Shown here in pieces: positions 1 to 12,617 of a stretch of 64,000 bases of DNA; positions within the stretch are counted from its first letter, which is position 1, and each line of letters opens with the position of its first letter. The notes under the pieces are model-generated. The model had not been told where the DNA came from. It saw only the letters and a program-made list of their open reading frames with translations, and searched no databases. The stretch comes from Pteria penguin (lineage: Eukaryota; Mollusca; Bivalvia; Pterioida; Pteriidae): positions 14,923,501 to 14,987,500 of the forward strand of contig CM068585.1 in the NCBI GenBank assembly GCA_035048485.1. Reading direction: 5' to 3'. The translations under genes were made by a program, and so were the position numbers.

Positions 1-498
1 ATCTCTCGCCTTCACACTTATTGTAATTGCTACAATAAATACAACTTCTATTGTAAAACTTTATATCATTGTGATTTTATCACCCTGCCATCGAGAATTT
101 GACTCCCCGTTTATTCAGCTTTTAACAAAACTAACAGAATCATCACTTGAGTGTTCATTCTTTTATGATGTGATATTCACATTTTGATAGTGGTTCAATA
201 CGTTTGCCAGTTTAAACTCTTCGAAGACAACTCATAGAATTGTTGAAAAATAAAGATATCAATTTTATGCGATCACGTGAAAAACATAAAGAATATTAAG
301 ATTTACCCAGGCATCAATTTTCCCTGTAGAACTTGACACAGAGATGAAACATGTATAGCATTTCACAAAACGATTAGTGGGAAATTTTGCTCAAATCTGC
401 ATAACAACTCATCAAAATGGATTATAGATTCCATTTGCTGAAAGTTATCATCGTCCCTCCCCTCCCCTTTTTTTTCTCCTATTGTCAGAATTGATATT
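1..498. other. AT-rich sequence, nothing recognised
   Basis: No coding, RNA or repeat structure was recognised by reading. The short open frames have no family resemblance. Confidence 0.5.

Positions 499-567
<69 letters not shown>
499..567. repeat. Compound (AC)n(AG)n microsatellite
   Basis: About 15 bases of AC repeat pass directly into about 55 bases of AG repeat. An open frame across it on the minus strand is a by-product of the repeat. Confidence 0.95.
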
Positions 568-573
<6 letters not shown>

Positions 574-1593
574 GTGGGAGAAATCACAGTACAGTTATGA
601 TCCTTCGGCATAATGTAATACATTGGCAATCAAGATTTTACTGACATCGCAAAGTATGAAACTTATGATCATTACATAATTAAAAATATTGAAAAAAAAG
701 TTCAAAATCAGTACTAGTACAAATAACCGACCTAACCAAATACTTGAAATTAAAACAAAGCAAGAAAGATGTATTGTAGTACACGCAGATAGTGATAGAC
801 AAGTTCATTGAAAATTTGAGTTCGGATTAACATCCAAATTAAGACTGAGATCTCCTCAGGAGATTATGCGGGCATCAGTTCCAGGTTTTGTATTACCCTA
901 TTAGTCAGTTTTATTTAGAATTGGGTTTGGGATTTCTGTACTACAAATCCACGTTCGTATGGGTTCGGAATTTCGATCTTTCAGATGATCAGATTGTCTA
1001 CAACTCCACAATTAAGGATTCACACGTTATCGGTCTGCTCGGAAACAATGAAGTCGCAAGAGTTAATCATTAAATCGTATTAATTAATTCTGAAGTTGTC
1101 AAGCATGCGAGTGTTATGGTGTTGGAGACAATAAGACACTTTAGGGCAAAAATAACGAAGTAGTACTATCATATTCAGGCATCGACCACGGCGGCCGTAT
1201 TGTTGACCGTGCAACTGACAGCATGCATTGATTTGTGAATTGTACTGAAGAATGTCGATCAGAAGGTTAAATTGTATAATATGATATCAATATGATAATG
1301 CCTTAATTAAGATAATATACACAGTTACATACTGTATTGGACTGCGTCGGTGTTAAAAATAGAGGTTACTTACATGTAAACTCGAAGACTAATAACAAAT
1401 TTATAATATTATCATAAACTGTAATATCATAAACTATATATGTACTGTAATGACTGTGGACGTGACAAGATTCTTAGTTACATATTTTAAATGATTTTTT
1501 TTTAAATCTGCGTACAAGTATACTAGGAATTTGACCTTTGGAGCTTTAAGATCTACATTTCACTTCAATACATATACTCTTGTGTGGTCTTTT
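568..1593. other. AT-rich sequence, nothing recognised
   Basis: About 1 kb without a recognisable gene or repeat. A 61-codon open frame at 888-1073 has no family resemblance. Confidence 0.4.
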
Positions 1594-1594
1594 A

Positions 1595-1671
<77 letters not shown>

Positions 1672-1680
1672 TAATAATGA
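1594..1680. repeat. (AAT)n microsatellite
   Basis: About 25 AAT units with few interruptions, passing into a short GAT/GATG tract at 1678-1697. Confidence 0.95.
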
Positions 1681-1716
1681 TGGTGATGATGATGATGAAA
1701 ATAATAATAATATGCT

Positions 1717-1866
1717 AATAAAGATGAAAGTTACATTATCTTGTGTGCATTAACATTTCACATAAAATGTATGAAAATATTATTGCTGGTATTATTTCAA
1801 AAGATATAATAATATCAATAATGGAAATGATAATGATAACAACAACAACAACAATAATAATAACAA

Positions 1867-1930
<64 letters not shown>

Positions 1931-2041
1931 ATCATCACCATGATTATTAATTATAGTTTTAAAGATAAGAATAACAATAATGTTTTATACATATAATGTG
2001 AAAAGCTAATGCACACAAGATAATACGGCATTCATCTTTAT
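1717..2041. repeat. Inverted repeat (foldback-like) around a triplet repeat core
   Basis: The left arm (about 1717-1785) and right arm (about 1973-2041) are reverse complements over about 68 bases with scattered mismatches. Both contain the block TTATCTTGTGTGCATTA, read on opposite strands. The core holds ACA triplets and a long ATT run (about 1867-1930). The ATT run is also complementary to the AAT microsatellite just outside the left arm. This is consistent with a foldback or MITE-like element; no target-site duplication was established. Confidence 0.7.
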
Positions 2042-3567
2042 GTTGAATTATAAGAAATGTACATGTACAACATGTGCAGGTACCCTTTAATTTTATGTTA
2101 TTTTACTATGAAATATATAAATAAAATAATTAAAATATTGTTTATTGATCAAAAGCATTACTACTCATAGATATATAAAAATATTATTCAAACAATATAA
2201 CTGCATTATGTCAAAGTCAACATAAACATAGCGTCAATATAAAACTTGTTCTGATACATATACATTGTACATGTCATACGATCCCCTAACATACGTCGAA
2301 TTCATTAACTTCATGTTTGCTATCTTTTCACGTCGTTAAGCAACGTATCTGATAAAATTAATGTCTAAAAATGCAAATTTTAAGATTAACAGTTCGAGTT
2401 TCTAAGGATACAAAAGTCGCCCTTTAAGTGCATATAGCCGGATTATTATGCAAAACGTTGTCTTTTTATGTTAAATAGTAATAAGATAGTGATGAGAACA
2501 CACTTGGTTTTTTTACACGGTGATGGGTATCTTGAATGTGACCGTTAGAATTTTCGAAATATTTTCAAGTGATTTAGATGATTTAAAATATTTGGTTGCT
2601 TTTATTCTGAAACATAAAGGGCATAAGAGAGAGAGAGAGAGAGAGAGAGATTTTAAACATATCTCAATGGAAAAGATTTCCGATTACAATGCGGTAAAGA
2701 TTTTTTTATTTCTACTTCCTACATGTATGTTGTATCATAAATATCAATTTGAATATACAGTAAGCTGTCAATAACATCAGAGACATACACTATTTTCTAC
2801 AGTAGTCTATATCTGTGATAACTTTATACTATCTTCTTACCGTAAATCGCAGATCTGTTAAAAAATACGTCTATCTTTTTTAATTTTACAAAAAATTAGT
2901 TCGATGACATAATATACAACAAAAAGCTTGGCTGTATAAGCTGGATTTGATTGTACGTCATTTCAGAATAAAAATAAGAATTGACCACCAATTACCAGAG
3001 ACACCACAGGACACTTTGTGGCATCTACAATGAACAATAAAAGGCCAATCAAAAGGATAATTGTGACACGGATATCTAGATATCTCCACTTGAATCGGAA
3101 AAATAGAGAAATAAATTCCGTTTTATTTCATAAATGATGGATTTAGATTTTATCTGTGTTTTCTCTACATTTTGTAAGCTATGCGTCTTTAACTTTTGCA
3201 TGGAGACGACCTTCTCTGTAACTTTTATGACATATCACAAACAGGTACTTGCGCAACGTTTTAGGACATTTTAAGTATTTGATGAGATTTGAAATTTCAG
3301 CCCTAGGTTTTTTACTATTCTTTACAACTGTAGGTTTTATAATGCATGTTAAGCGTTTATATTGCTATCCTGTAATTTAGGTATAGCTTTATAACGGTGA
3401 ATTAGTTTCTGTTTACGGGAGAAGAATTTTGATAGCTCCGTTTATATATCCACACATATATTTCAGGTATAAAGCATGTTTAAAAATGATTAATTGATAA
3501 GCTTTTTATGTTTACAAAGAATTTTTTCCTCTTTTCTCTTATACATATTTATACAAATCTGCGCAAC
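2042..3567. other. AT-rich sequence with a (GA)n tract
   Basis: A GA microsatellite lies at about 2626-2651. No gene was recognised in the rest. Confidence 0.45.
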
Positions 3568-3700
3568 TGAGTGCATGAATTGGTTGGTTGATTGGTGTTT
3601 TACGTCGCTTTCAACAATTTTTCAATTATATCGCGACATGGAAGCAGGAGGTGACCAACCTCTTAAAACATAATGGCGTAACCCGGGAATGAGTGCATGA
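3568..3700 (-). mobile_element. 5'-truncated tRNA-derived SINE (AACC-tail family) with target duplication
   Basis: Read on the minus strand, this is the 3' part of the same SINE family that occurs complete at 21282-21455. It includes the block CCTCCTGCTTCCATGTCG and the AACCAACC tail. The tRNA-like head is missing. The direct repeat TGAGTGCATGA flanks it (3568-3578 and 3690-3700). This is an 11-bp target-site duplication of the kind LINE-driven insertion makes, so the truncation occurred at integration. Confidence 0.85.
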
Positions 3701-4819
3701 GTTAGACTAACTAAATAAATAAATGAGATCTCAAAAATAATAAAATACTTACTAAACTAATAACACTTAGACAAATAAAGAATAATGCAATGGTGTCTCT
3801 CCTATTGAAGCTCTAGAAATATTTAGCCATAAAACCTATCAAAATTTGCTTTCAGCTTTAACATCGAGACGCCCAAAATTGTACCGATTGAATGAATCAG
3901 TTCTGCATACATTCCCCAGAGCAAAGAATTTTCAACATTTGAAAGATGGCCGTTAGCATCTGTTTAATATTTATCTGAGTAAGTATCTGTCAATACACAA
4001 GAGGATTTACATTTGTCCAAATGCGGCGTTCATTAAGTAGTATTTTTTATAAGTAACTTTAATCGGATGTATTCCTGGGAGGTCCAATAGTATTACAGAG
4101 GTTATTCAAAAGATGATTCGGGTTCGAAATTTATATTTTCGAATGCTCCACTGATCCCGACTTTATTCACGACAGAGTAAGCAATCTTTGGAAAAGTCTC
4201 TATTTATAGCCTATAGGGCGAAAAATGATGGTTTGTCTCAAATGCTTCCATAAGCATCAGATATAAACAGGTTTTAAAAGAGATAAAATTTTTAAAATTC
4301 ATGTTGGTTTATAACGGAGAAGTATCCTCTTTCCTTATTGATACATCTTTTCTTGTAAAGGGAACCCTATCTCTGTTATCGCCCTCGTAATGATGGATTT
4401 CAATCATTCTCCATTGTGTTGAATTTGGTTGTAAAGAATCTTTTGACATTATATAAACGCGTAATATGTAATATTCAGTTTTAAACTAATCATTATGACG
4501 TCACGTGTTTGAAAGAACTGTTTGCTAAAGCATTTTCCATTAAAATGTTATTCATAATGTTTCATATCTCTGTATTGCTTATATGTATTGTATGAAAAAG
4601 AAGTCATTAAACCATATGCACTGAACAATCATTTGGGTGTTAAATCTTTGTAAACAACATCATATCAAAGCTGATCTTAGCAAATAGCTCCACTATCATT
4701 TTAATAGCAACATCAATATTGCTCTTACTCATAGATATACATATACACATTATTATTATGTGCTTTGTTTTCTCTATTCCACCATAATTTGTAATCTCTA
4801 TTCTCATCTTGCTCTATTT
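3701..4819. other. AT-rich sequence, nothing recognised
   Basis: No repeat, RNA gene or coding exon was recognised by reading. Confidence 0.4.
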
Positions 4820-4949
4820 AGGTTTCACAAGTTTCACTTGTGAAACCTTTTATTATTCTACTGTCTTTTCTTATTTATTATTAGGTTTCACAAGTTTCAC
4901 TTGTGAAACCTTTTATTATTTAGGGTCTTCCGATTCCATCGGAAGACCC
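4820..4949. repeat. Three stacked perfect hairpins (5' caps of a- and b-family elements)
   Basis: Hairpin a lies at 4820-4848, with 13-bp arms AGGTTTCACAAGT and loop TTC. An identical hairpin a lies at 4883-4911. Hairpin b lies at 4923-4949, with 12-bp arms GGGTCTTCCGAT and loop TCC. Each is followed by T-rich TTATTATT-type sequence. Half-copies of the same arms recur as single inverted pieces at other element ends: the right arm of a at 39225 and 45089, and of b at 35438. I read the three hairpins as the 5' ends of elements that inserted one after another into the TTA tract behind the previous cap. Confidence 0.75.
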
Positions 4950-7717
4950 TTCTGTTATTGTGAAGTTTTTTCTTTACTATTTTTTTTCATTATTATTATT
5001 ATTATTCTCAGCACTTTGACTGCCATTTTCTCAGAAACGGCTAAACCAACAAACTTTTTATTTGTTGTGCTAACTTGATGCGCCAGGGGAAATTGATTGA
5101 TAAGAAAAAAATCTGAAAAGTTATTCTTTTTAATTAAATTACATAACAGTGCTTAATTTTTTTAATTTCTCAAATACAAGTTTATTATTCAAGATAGAGT
5201 GTTTAATTTTTCATTTTAATTTTTCACAGGTATGTTATTGACATTGAAGCCAACCCCGATTATCTAGCTTTTATAGTATAGCCGCTATTTAAATTTAAAA
5301 ATTACGTAATTTTTAAAATGTTTTATTTTAAGTCTTAACATTTCAAAAATGCTACTAAACGATTTAAAATATCAATTTCACTATGAAAAACTATGTTTCA
5401 TGATTTGAAAACCATTTTAATACCATTTTAAAGTGAAAATTTAAAAAAATTTTAAATCGGGTGATTAAAATTATTTCATTGTCATTCGACTATTTTTCGT
5501 CGGATGACCACCAAAATAAATCCTGCACGTGAGAAGGGTTCACTCTTTTAAATTTATTTTTCAAAAACTTCCTATGATTTGCCGTTTTCCCTAGGTTATC
5601 GGTCAAAGCTATCGAGAGCCGCCGTCGGAAAGCGAGAAATACGCGCCGTAGTTAGCGAATTTTTCAATTCCATTTTCTGAAAAACAGTTTCATATACACA
5701 CTTCATATTGTGTCTATACACTTTCACATGCACCGTTACCCGTTTAAGTAAAAAAAAGTTTAAAAATGAAAGTTTTCAAAACCATTACGTAATAATTGGT
5801 TAAATTTTAAATTCTCACCTATATAGCTTATTTTTTATGCTACAATATCCAAATTTGAACTATCATATTCTCTAGGGTCATATCTTCACAAAATTTATCG
5901 GCCGATAATATATATCTCTTTTAGTTTGGCCGCTATTTCAATTTAAAGTTTTTAAATAATTACGTAATTTGCAAATTTGTTTATTTTTAGTCCTATCGTT
6001 TCCAGAGTATAACGAAACGATTTTCCGTAACGATTTCAGTATGAAACATGTTTCTCAGTATTTGAAAGTGAGCAATTTAAAGATTTTTTTAAAAATAACC
6101 TACTTGCGTAACTTTCATGTATTTTCTTATTCTTCGTATGAACAAAGAATAAAAACGAGAGTTTGAGAAAGAATTTGAATTCGAATTCTTAAACAAAAAT
6201 CAATTTTTTTGCACTCTACTGATGAACAACGCAATCTACAAATCTTCTCCGAGCGTCGGGATTACACATTAGAAGAGCGCGTTAAATTTCCCTTGCTTAA
6301 TACCTCGCACAGGGACGCTCTTATAGAGACGGGGAAAGCGCAGTAACTCGCGATTAATTATTAATTCATCTAATCGGCAATTATAAAGGAATCCCTCAAT
6401 ATGTATGTTTACTTAAATTTGAGTTTCTTTATCTCCTTACTATAGCAGTCATCTCAGTGCTATATATACAGCTAACTTGACCTTTGAAATGCGTAATACA
6501 CACTCTCTATCCAGCTATGTGTTATTACGTCACCACGCTACTTTCTGTAGCTGGATTCATGCCGCTTTAATTACATGAGCGTGTTTACATAGTGTCTTGG
6601 CGAGATATATACATGTATCTATGTATATACTTCTCCTTTGTCCTAATCGGCATATCTGTGATGCCGCAATAAATGCGTATACTCATTGCAGTATCTCGTT
6701 TCTTTTTTCTTTTTTCCCCCCTTCTTTCTACCTACATATTTTTCCTTTTTTTTTTTTTCTTTGTAAATAGAGGACTTCAAACGTTTGTGATAGTCACGGG
6801 GTAAGCGCAGTAACTCGCGATTAATTTAATCACAAGATACTGCACTTTGCCCGTGGAATATCTAGTCGACTATTGTAAAAGAATTATATGTTTTACTTAA
6901 ATTTGAGTTTCTTTGTCTCCTTACTATAGTAATCATCTCAGTGCTATATATACAACTAACTTGACCGTTGAAACGCGCAATACATATACTCTATCCAGCT
7001 ATGTCGCATTACGTTACCACGCTTCTGAATGGGAATTCTGTAATACACAGACTTTCTATAGCTGGATTCATTCCACTTTCATTACATAGTTTACATAGTG
7101 TCTCGGCGAGATATATACATGTATCTATGTATATACTTCTCCTTTGTCCTAGTCGGCATATCTATGGTGCCGCAATAAATGCGTGTACTCATTGGAGTAT
7201 CTCTGTTTTCTTTATGAATATCAAGTATATTTTTATGGGAATTCTAAATGTTCCTTTAACTTGATTTTCGATTTCTTTTTTTCTCTAGATAATAGTTTTT
7301 TTTCATTTTCAATTATTGATTAATTTGATTGCTTGAGTTTTTTTTTTTTTTTTGGGGGGGGGGGGGGGGGGGTATTATTGTACATGTAAGTCTATCTGTT
7401 TTACTTATTCGTCGTATGAACAAAGTATAAATTTGAGAGTTTGAGAAAGCATTTTGAATTTGATTTCTTAAATAGAAATCACATTTTTGCACTCTACCCG
7501 CTACTGATTAACAACGCAATAAACATCTCTTCTTCGAGCGTCGGGATTACACATTAGACAAGCGCGGTGAGTTCATGACAAATTAACTTCAAACATGTTT
7601 CTCAGTATTTAAACTGAGCAATTTAAAGATTAAAATATATGTATATATGTATATGTATATATATTACTTGCGTAACTGTCATGTATTTTCTTATTGGTCG
7701 TATGACCAACATGACCA
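4950..7717 (+). mobile_element. Repeat E, copy 1 (b-family body, internally duplicated)
   Basis: The stretch 5148-6230 is clearly paralogous to 33847-34970, and parts are paralogous to 37850-38310. Shared blocks include CATCGGCCGATAAT (CATCGG is TATCGG here), GCTATCGAGAGCCGCC and AGTAACTCGCGATTAATT. Two internal duplications are visible: about 6390-6700 against 6880-7205, and about 6130-6290 against 7400-7560. A hairpin with CACGG/CCGTG ends lies at 6795-6856. The element has no long ORF and looks non-autonomous. A T run followed by a G run sits at 7338-7372. Confidence 0.7.
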
Positions 7718-8716
7718 ACATTATAACGTCATAGCGATCACTGTCACGCAAATCCGCAAGACTTGCAGAAGTAACACACATTTACATTGATTTTCAAATA
7801 TCAGTATCTAGAACGAGTAATTATTTTCAAAAAATATGAGGAAGATATTTAAAGCATATATATTTTATTTAAGCAAAAACATAAATTTGTATAATTTAAG
7901 TTTCCCATGACCTTAAAAAATTAACAAAAGAAAACAAATCAAAGAAAGAAAGAAAGAAAGAAAGAGAGAAAGAAACAACAATATGCTCCCGATCGCTCGA
8001 CCCAGAGACCTGGTTGCATGAAGAAATAAAAATCACCCTAACGAAACTAGGGATGGCCCTCATATACCTATTACATCATATTACATGGATGTAACAAATG
8101 TTGCCGACAGTCTGATTGGGGTATTTCCTACTTAAAACTTCATAAATGCAAATTTTCTAGAAAGGTTCAATAATGTATATAATTTTGAAAATGCTTTTTT
8201 GTGACAGTCATTTTAGAATTTGTTTGAATAAAATCGGACAAGAAACTAAAAAGTAATTAACAAAAAGAACTTTGATGATTAAAAATTTGTAATTTTGTAT
8301 GAATTGATTTCTTAGCTTTTAATTTGAATATTTTAGTCGTGTTTGATATCAAATGACTCCGAATGAGATGCTGAAAGTGAAAATGGAAAGAAAATGCCTG
8401 AAGATATTGAAATAAAGAGGCTGAAATTTTCAGATAATTTGTCGGCACATCAAAGGCTTGACGAGCGTTGCCGAAAACGCTTACAAGATTAGCATATCAT
8501 TATATGTCGGCACACATCGTCATTTTAGGCGGTGGTAAGGGTGTATTGATTGACATGTACTTTAAACTTAATTTATGGATAAAAATTCTGATTGCAACTT
8601 AATTAGTACATGAAAATCTAATGCTTTACATTGATTTCATGAAAGGAGATATAAACTATTGATTACACCATCAAGTTTAAAAGAGCCGGTGATTTTAGTT
8701 TCGTAGGAAGCAATTC
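7718..8716. repeat. 1-kb direct duplication, copy 1
   Basis: Begins with ACATTATAACGTCATAGCG and ends at GTAGGAAGCAATTC. It is highly similar to 8944-9918 throughout, including an AAAG microsatellite (7945-7975 in this copy) of different length in each copy. A 63-codon minus-strand frame (8257-8448) is kept in both copies with one amino-acid change, but it resembles no family and the surrounding DNA is equally conserved. I therefore do not call it a gene. Confidence 0.85.
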
Positions 8717-8943
8717 TTATTGGAAAAAAATAGTGATACTTGGAAAAATTTACCTTCTTGTTAAAACAACAAATTTTTCTTTTGTATCATATAGGCATAA
8801 TTGCATAAATAAGTCAGTAATTAAGAGTAAATACAGAGTTAAATGTCCCTACAAGAATAAAAAGTTGTGACGTCACATTAGGTTAAGCAAGACGTGTCTT
8901 CGTGTAATATACAGGTTGTGAATACAGCTCATATAGTAACCGA
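8717..8943. other. Spacer between the 1-kb duplicates
   Basis: AT-rich, about 227 bases, with nothing recognised. Confidence 0.5.
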
Positions 8944-9918
8944 ACATTATAACGTCATAGCGATCACAGTCATGAAAATCCGCGAGACTTGCAGAAGCAA
9001 CACACATTTACATTGATTTCCAAATATCAGTATCTAGAACGAGTAATTATTTTCAAAAAATATGAGGATGATATTTAAAGCATATATACTCTATTTAAGC
9101 AAAAACATAAATTTGTATAATTTAAGTTTCCCATGACCTTAAAAAAATTAACAAAAGAAAACAAATCAAAGAAAGAATGAAAGAAAGAAAGAAAGAAAGA
9201 AAGAACACTAGCTCCCGATCGCTCGACCCAGAGACCTGGTTGCATGAAGAAATAAAAATCACCCTAACTAAACTAGGGATGGCCCTCATATACCTATTAC
9301 ATCATATTACATGGATGTAACAAATGTTGCCGACAGTCTGATTGGGGTATTTCCTACTTAAAACTTCCTAAATGCAAATTTTCTGGAAAGGTTCAATAAT
9401 GTATATAATTTTGAAAATGTTTTTTGTGACAGTCATTTTAGAATTTGTTTGAATAAAATCGGACAAGAAACTAAAAAGTAATTAACAAAAAGAACTTTGA
9501 TGATTAAAAATTTGTAATTTTGTATGAATTGATTTCTTAGCTTTTAATTTGAATATTTTAGTCGTGTTTGATATCAAATGACTCCGAATGAGATGCTGAA
9601 AGTGAAAATGGAAAGAAAATGCCAGAAGATATTGAAATAAAGAGGCTGAAATTTTCAGATAATTTGTCGGCACATCAAAGGCTTGACGAGTGTTGCCGAA
9701 AACGCTTACAAGATTAACATATCAGTATAGGCGGTGGTAAGGGTGTATTGATTGACATGTACTTTAAACTTAATTTATGGATAAAAATTCTGATTGCAAC
9801 TTAATTAGTACATGAAAATCTAATGCTTTAAATTGGTTTTATGAAAGGAGATATAAACTATTGATTACACCATCAAGTTTAAAAGAGCCGGTGATTTCAG
9901 TTTCGTAGGAAGCAATTC
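8944..9918. repeat. 1-kb direct duplication, copy 2
   Basis: Partner of 7718-8716. Relative to copy 1 it lacks about 30 bases near 9727 and has a different AAAG repeat length. Similarity stops abruptly after CAATTC, where a poly-G run (9927-9943) follows. Confidence 0.85.
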
Positions 9919-12377
9919 AAAAAAGAGGGGGGGGGGGGGGGGGAAACAAAATTTACAGTATGACACCACTGTTATAAACCATTTTTGTGTCAAGGAGTCT
10001 TGCTTGAGTCGCATAGAGCTAGACACTGACCATAGGCTGATCTAGAAATTTTTGAAAGGGGGTTGCAGCCTGCCATGACTACAATTTTCCAGCAGCCTTG
10101 AAAATGTCCGAAAATAACCTTTCCTTAAGTAGTATTTTCCAATCAGAGGGGTTGCAATCCCCCCGCGTAATACGCCAATGCTGACAGTTAATTAAAAAGT
10201 TATTTCCGTCTCCCAAACCTGGATAAACAGCGTTTAGGGCCTGTCAATTCAACTTGGACGAAGGCACTAAGAGGAACGGGAAATTGAGCTTATGTTTCCA
10301 CGAGTATATGTTTTCCAGAGCCGAACACTTTTTATCTTTGTAGAAAAAAAGAACAAATTTACAGTATAATATAATAATCTAAATTCAATAAAAAAGTTAA
10401 CAACAAACAAACAAAACACAAGCCAACAAATAAGTACAATTCTATTGTAATACAAAATGTATATATACAGACAGGGAACTATCACTGGTACTTACAAAAA
10501 GGTGTTAACAGTGGACAGTGAAGCCAGTGGACGGTGTATTCGGTATATGTATAGTCCTCTTACCCCCGGGGCACCTATGCTTGGCGCTATTACCGGAAAG
10601 GGGGGAGGGTAGAGAGGGCACGGCTGAATCTGCGCCTGTATACATACTGCTGCAATGCAACTTATAAGATTGCATATCAATTGCATGTGAAGAACAACTT
10701 AATGACAACAATTTAGTAAATAAATTAGAAAACAACCTACGAAACAATTATGACCTGTCAAAAAGGGGTGGGGGGGGGGTGAGGGGGCTCCCCACCCCCT
10801 GTCACATTTATGTCCATATCCGACAAAATTCGCTCCTTGGTTCCGGCAAAGGGGGTTCTGGTTCCGCCTCTTATATTGCTTGGATTTTGACAATTTGGGG
10901 ATTGTAAGCGAACTTACAATGAGGATAGTCTCCACATGACAAGTGCTGGAAACGATTTTTCAATGAAGAAACTGTCTTAAGAAATATCGGCTAATATCTC
11001 ACTCTTTCAAAATAAAACTTTCCGGTCAAAACAAATAAATGCACATCAAACACCCCAACCCCTGATAAGTAATTAAACCAATCTAAATGGGGAAAAATAA
11101 AACACTACTAGAATGTTCACCATAGAATGTACTTTCTTAGATTCTATTACCAATTCAAACTCCTCAAACTATTTACAACAGGTTCATACCTCCCGATTCC
11201 CATATGCCTACAGGCATATATACAGTACCTAATACCCCGATTCCCATGCGCCATACCCAATATGCAGAATACCAAGCGCGAGACCAGCAATGACCAGTTA
11301 AACCACGCCCTCAGTGTAATCACGTGACTTCAACCGTACGATCATAAAGTTCCTCCTTTAAAGCAGAAACGCAAAACAGTCAACACGTGTATGAATGACT
11401 CTGATAAAATTGTTCTACACTAATTTACTTGTCCATCTGTTCAAAATTGTCAGTAGTGCAAAAACACTTTAATAGTGCGGTGTCATCCGGTACCACGTGA
11501 CATATCGTATTCCTCATATATTTCATAAGTGCAGTCAGGAGGTTGTGAAATTCAATACTGAATTAATCAGGTACAGTACATTGATTTTTAATTTTACTGG
11601 TTTTGTTGTTTTGCACGCAAATTTAGGGAAATTATAGCCTTCAGGGTGAGACGAAACACCGAAACCCAAAGGCACCCAAACAGGTCATTCGAATGAACGC
11701 CAAGGGAGAAATGTGCGCCAAGGATACGACAGGGCACGTTCTTGGCTGTCGTATTAAAGGCCGATATCGGAGTATAAATAGCGGCCAATCAAGAAAATGG
11801 TGGCAGATTTGATTTTTCGAGACACGTTCAGATTGCAGCAATAAATTTGTAAAATTATCAACAATTACGTCGATTTAACTCACGAAAATTGTTGTGCTCA
11901 TTCCTGTCCGTAATATACAAGTTCGTATCAACTAATATTGTAATGAAACTTCCCCATAATTATATATTTATTTATCAAAGTTCTGAAGCAGACCTCATTA
12001 TCTAATTTCAAATTCAATTTCTTTCGTTAGTGGGCGTGTTTTCGTGTGTTATTGTTTACACCGGATGTAGTGTGAGTAGCAGCACATGCTGTCGGTCTGA
12101 TAAGAAATTTAGCGCCAACTGTGATAGCAAGAGTGCCTCGTCAAAGTAATAACAAAAGATCTATAATTATATAAAATAATAAGTTGACTTACTGGTCTGT
12201 CTCTGATTATCCAAGTACATCCACGAATTTATAGTACACTTGATACGTTAAAACATTGTTTGCAATTGTATAACGACAGTTTGTGCATTCCGATGTTGGA
12301 TGATATAAAAACCGAAAATCAAAATAGTTTGTACTTATACTTTTTTGGTTTTAATAAGACTGCATAATGAGTAAGTT
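9919..12377. other. Accessory DNA, no gene recognised
   Basis: Holds G runs at 9927-9943 and about 10769-10780. A TATAAATAG box at about 11773 is followed by CCAAT, but I see no convincing gene on either side of it. Other open frames of 60-80 codons lack any recognisable motif. Confidence 0.35.
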
Positions 12378-12617
12378 TTATTCCCGCATATGTCCCATGT
12401 ACCGCCATGCAATAATAATTGTCCAAACCCTTTCATATTTGTCTTTTCTTGTCTTACAGTTCCATTGATATGTTACACTGGGTCCGGATTCCCACCACAA
12501 CTGAGTATTACTTTCGTCCGTTATACAAGGTCTACATAAACAAAGCGGACACTCTTCACTGCTCGGGTCTTGCGATATTACAAATGTCTCCTCGGCATTA
12601 TGTTCGTCTCCATCGCA
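12378..12617 (-). pseudogene. Cys-rich exon remnant (CPLCLCRPC motif)
   Basis: On the minus strand this frame encodes 79 residues, ending at a TAA whose complement is at 12378-12380. It contains the compact cluster ECPLCLCRPCITDE, then WWE, then the basic stretch RKDKYERVWT. The Cys spacing and the W/K-rich tail look like real protein rather than noise. From memory, it resembles a short Cys-rich module that recurs in uncharacterised invertebrate proteins; I could not check this. Upstream in the same frame there is a TGA before any clear start, so it is an internal or terminal exon or a decayed copy. No neighbouring exon was identified. Function is unknown; zinc binding is only suggested by the CxxC-like spacing. 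Confidence 0.4.

Noticed and set aside
8257..8448. 63-codon minus-strand frame conserved at 9482-9673
   Set aside because: Surrounding DNA is equally conserved; composition is not protein-like.
11760..11800. TATAAATAG with a nearby CCAAT as a promoter
   Set aside because: CCAAT lies downstream of the TATA box and no gene follows on either strand.
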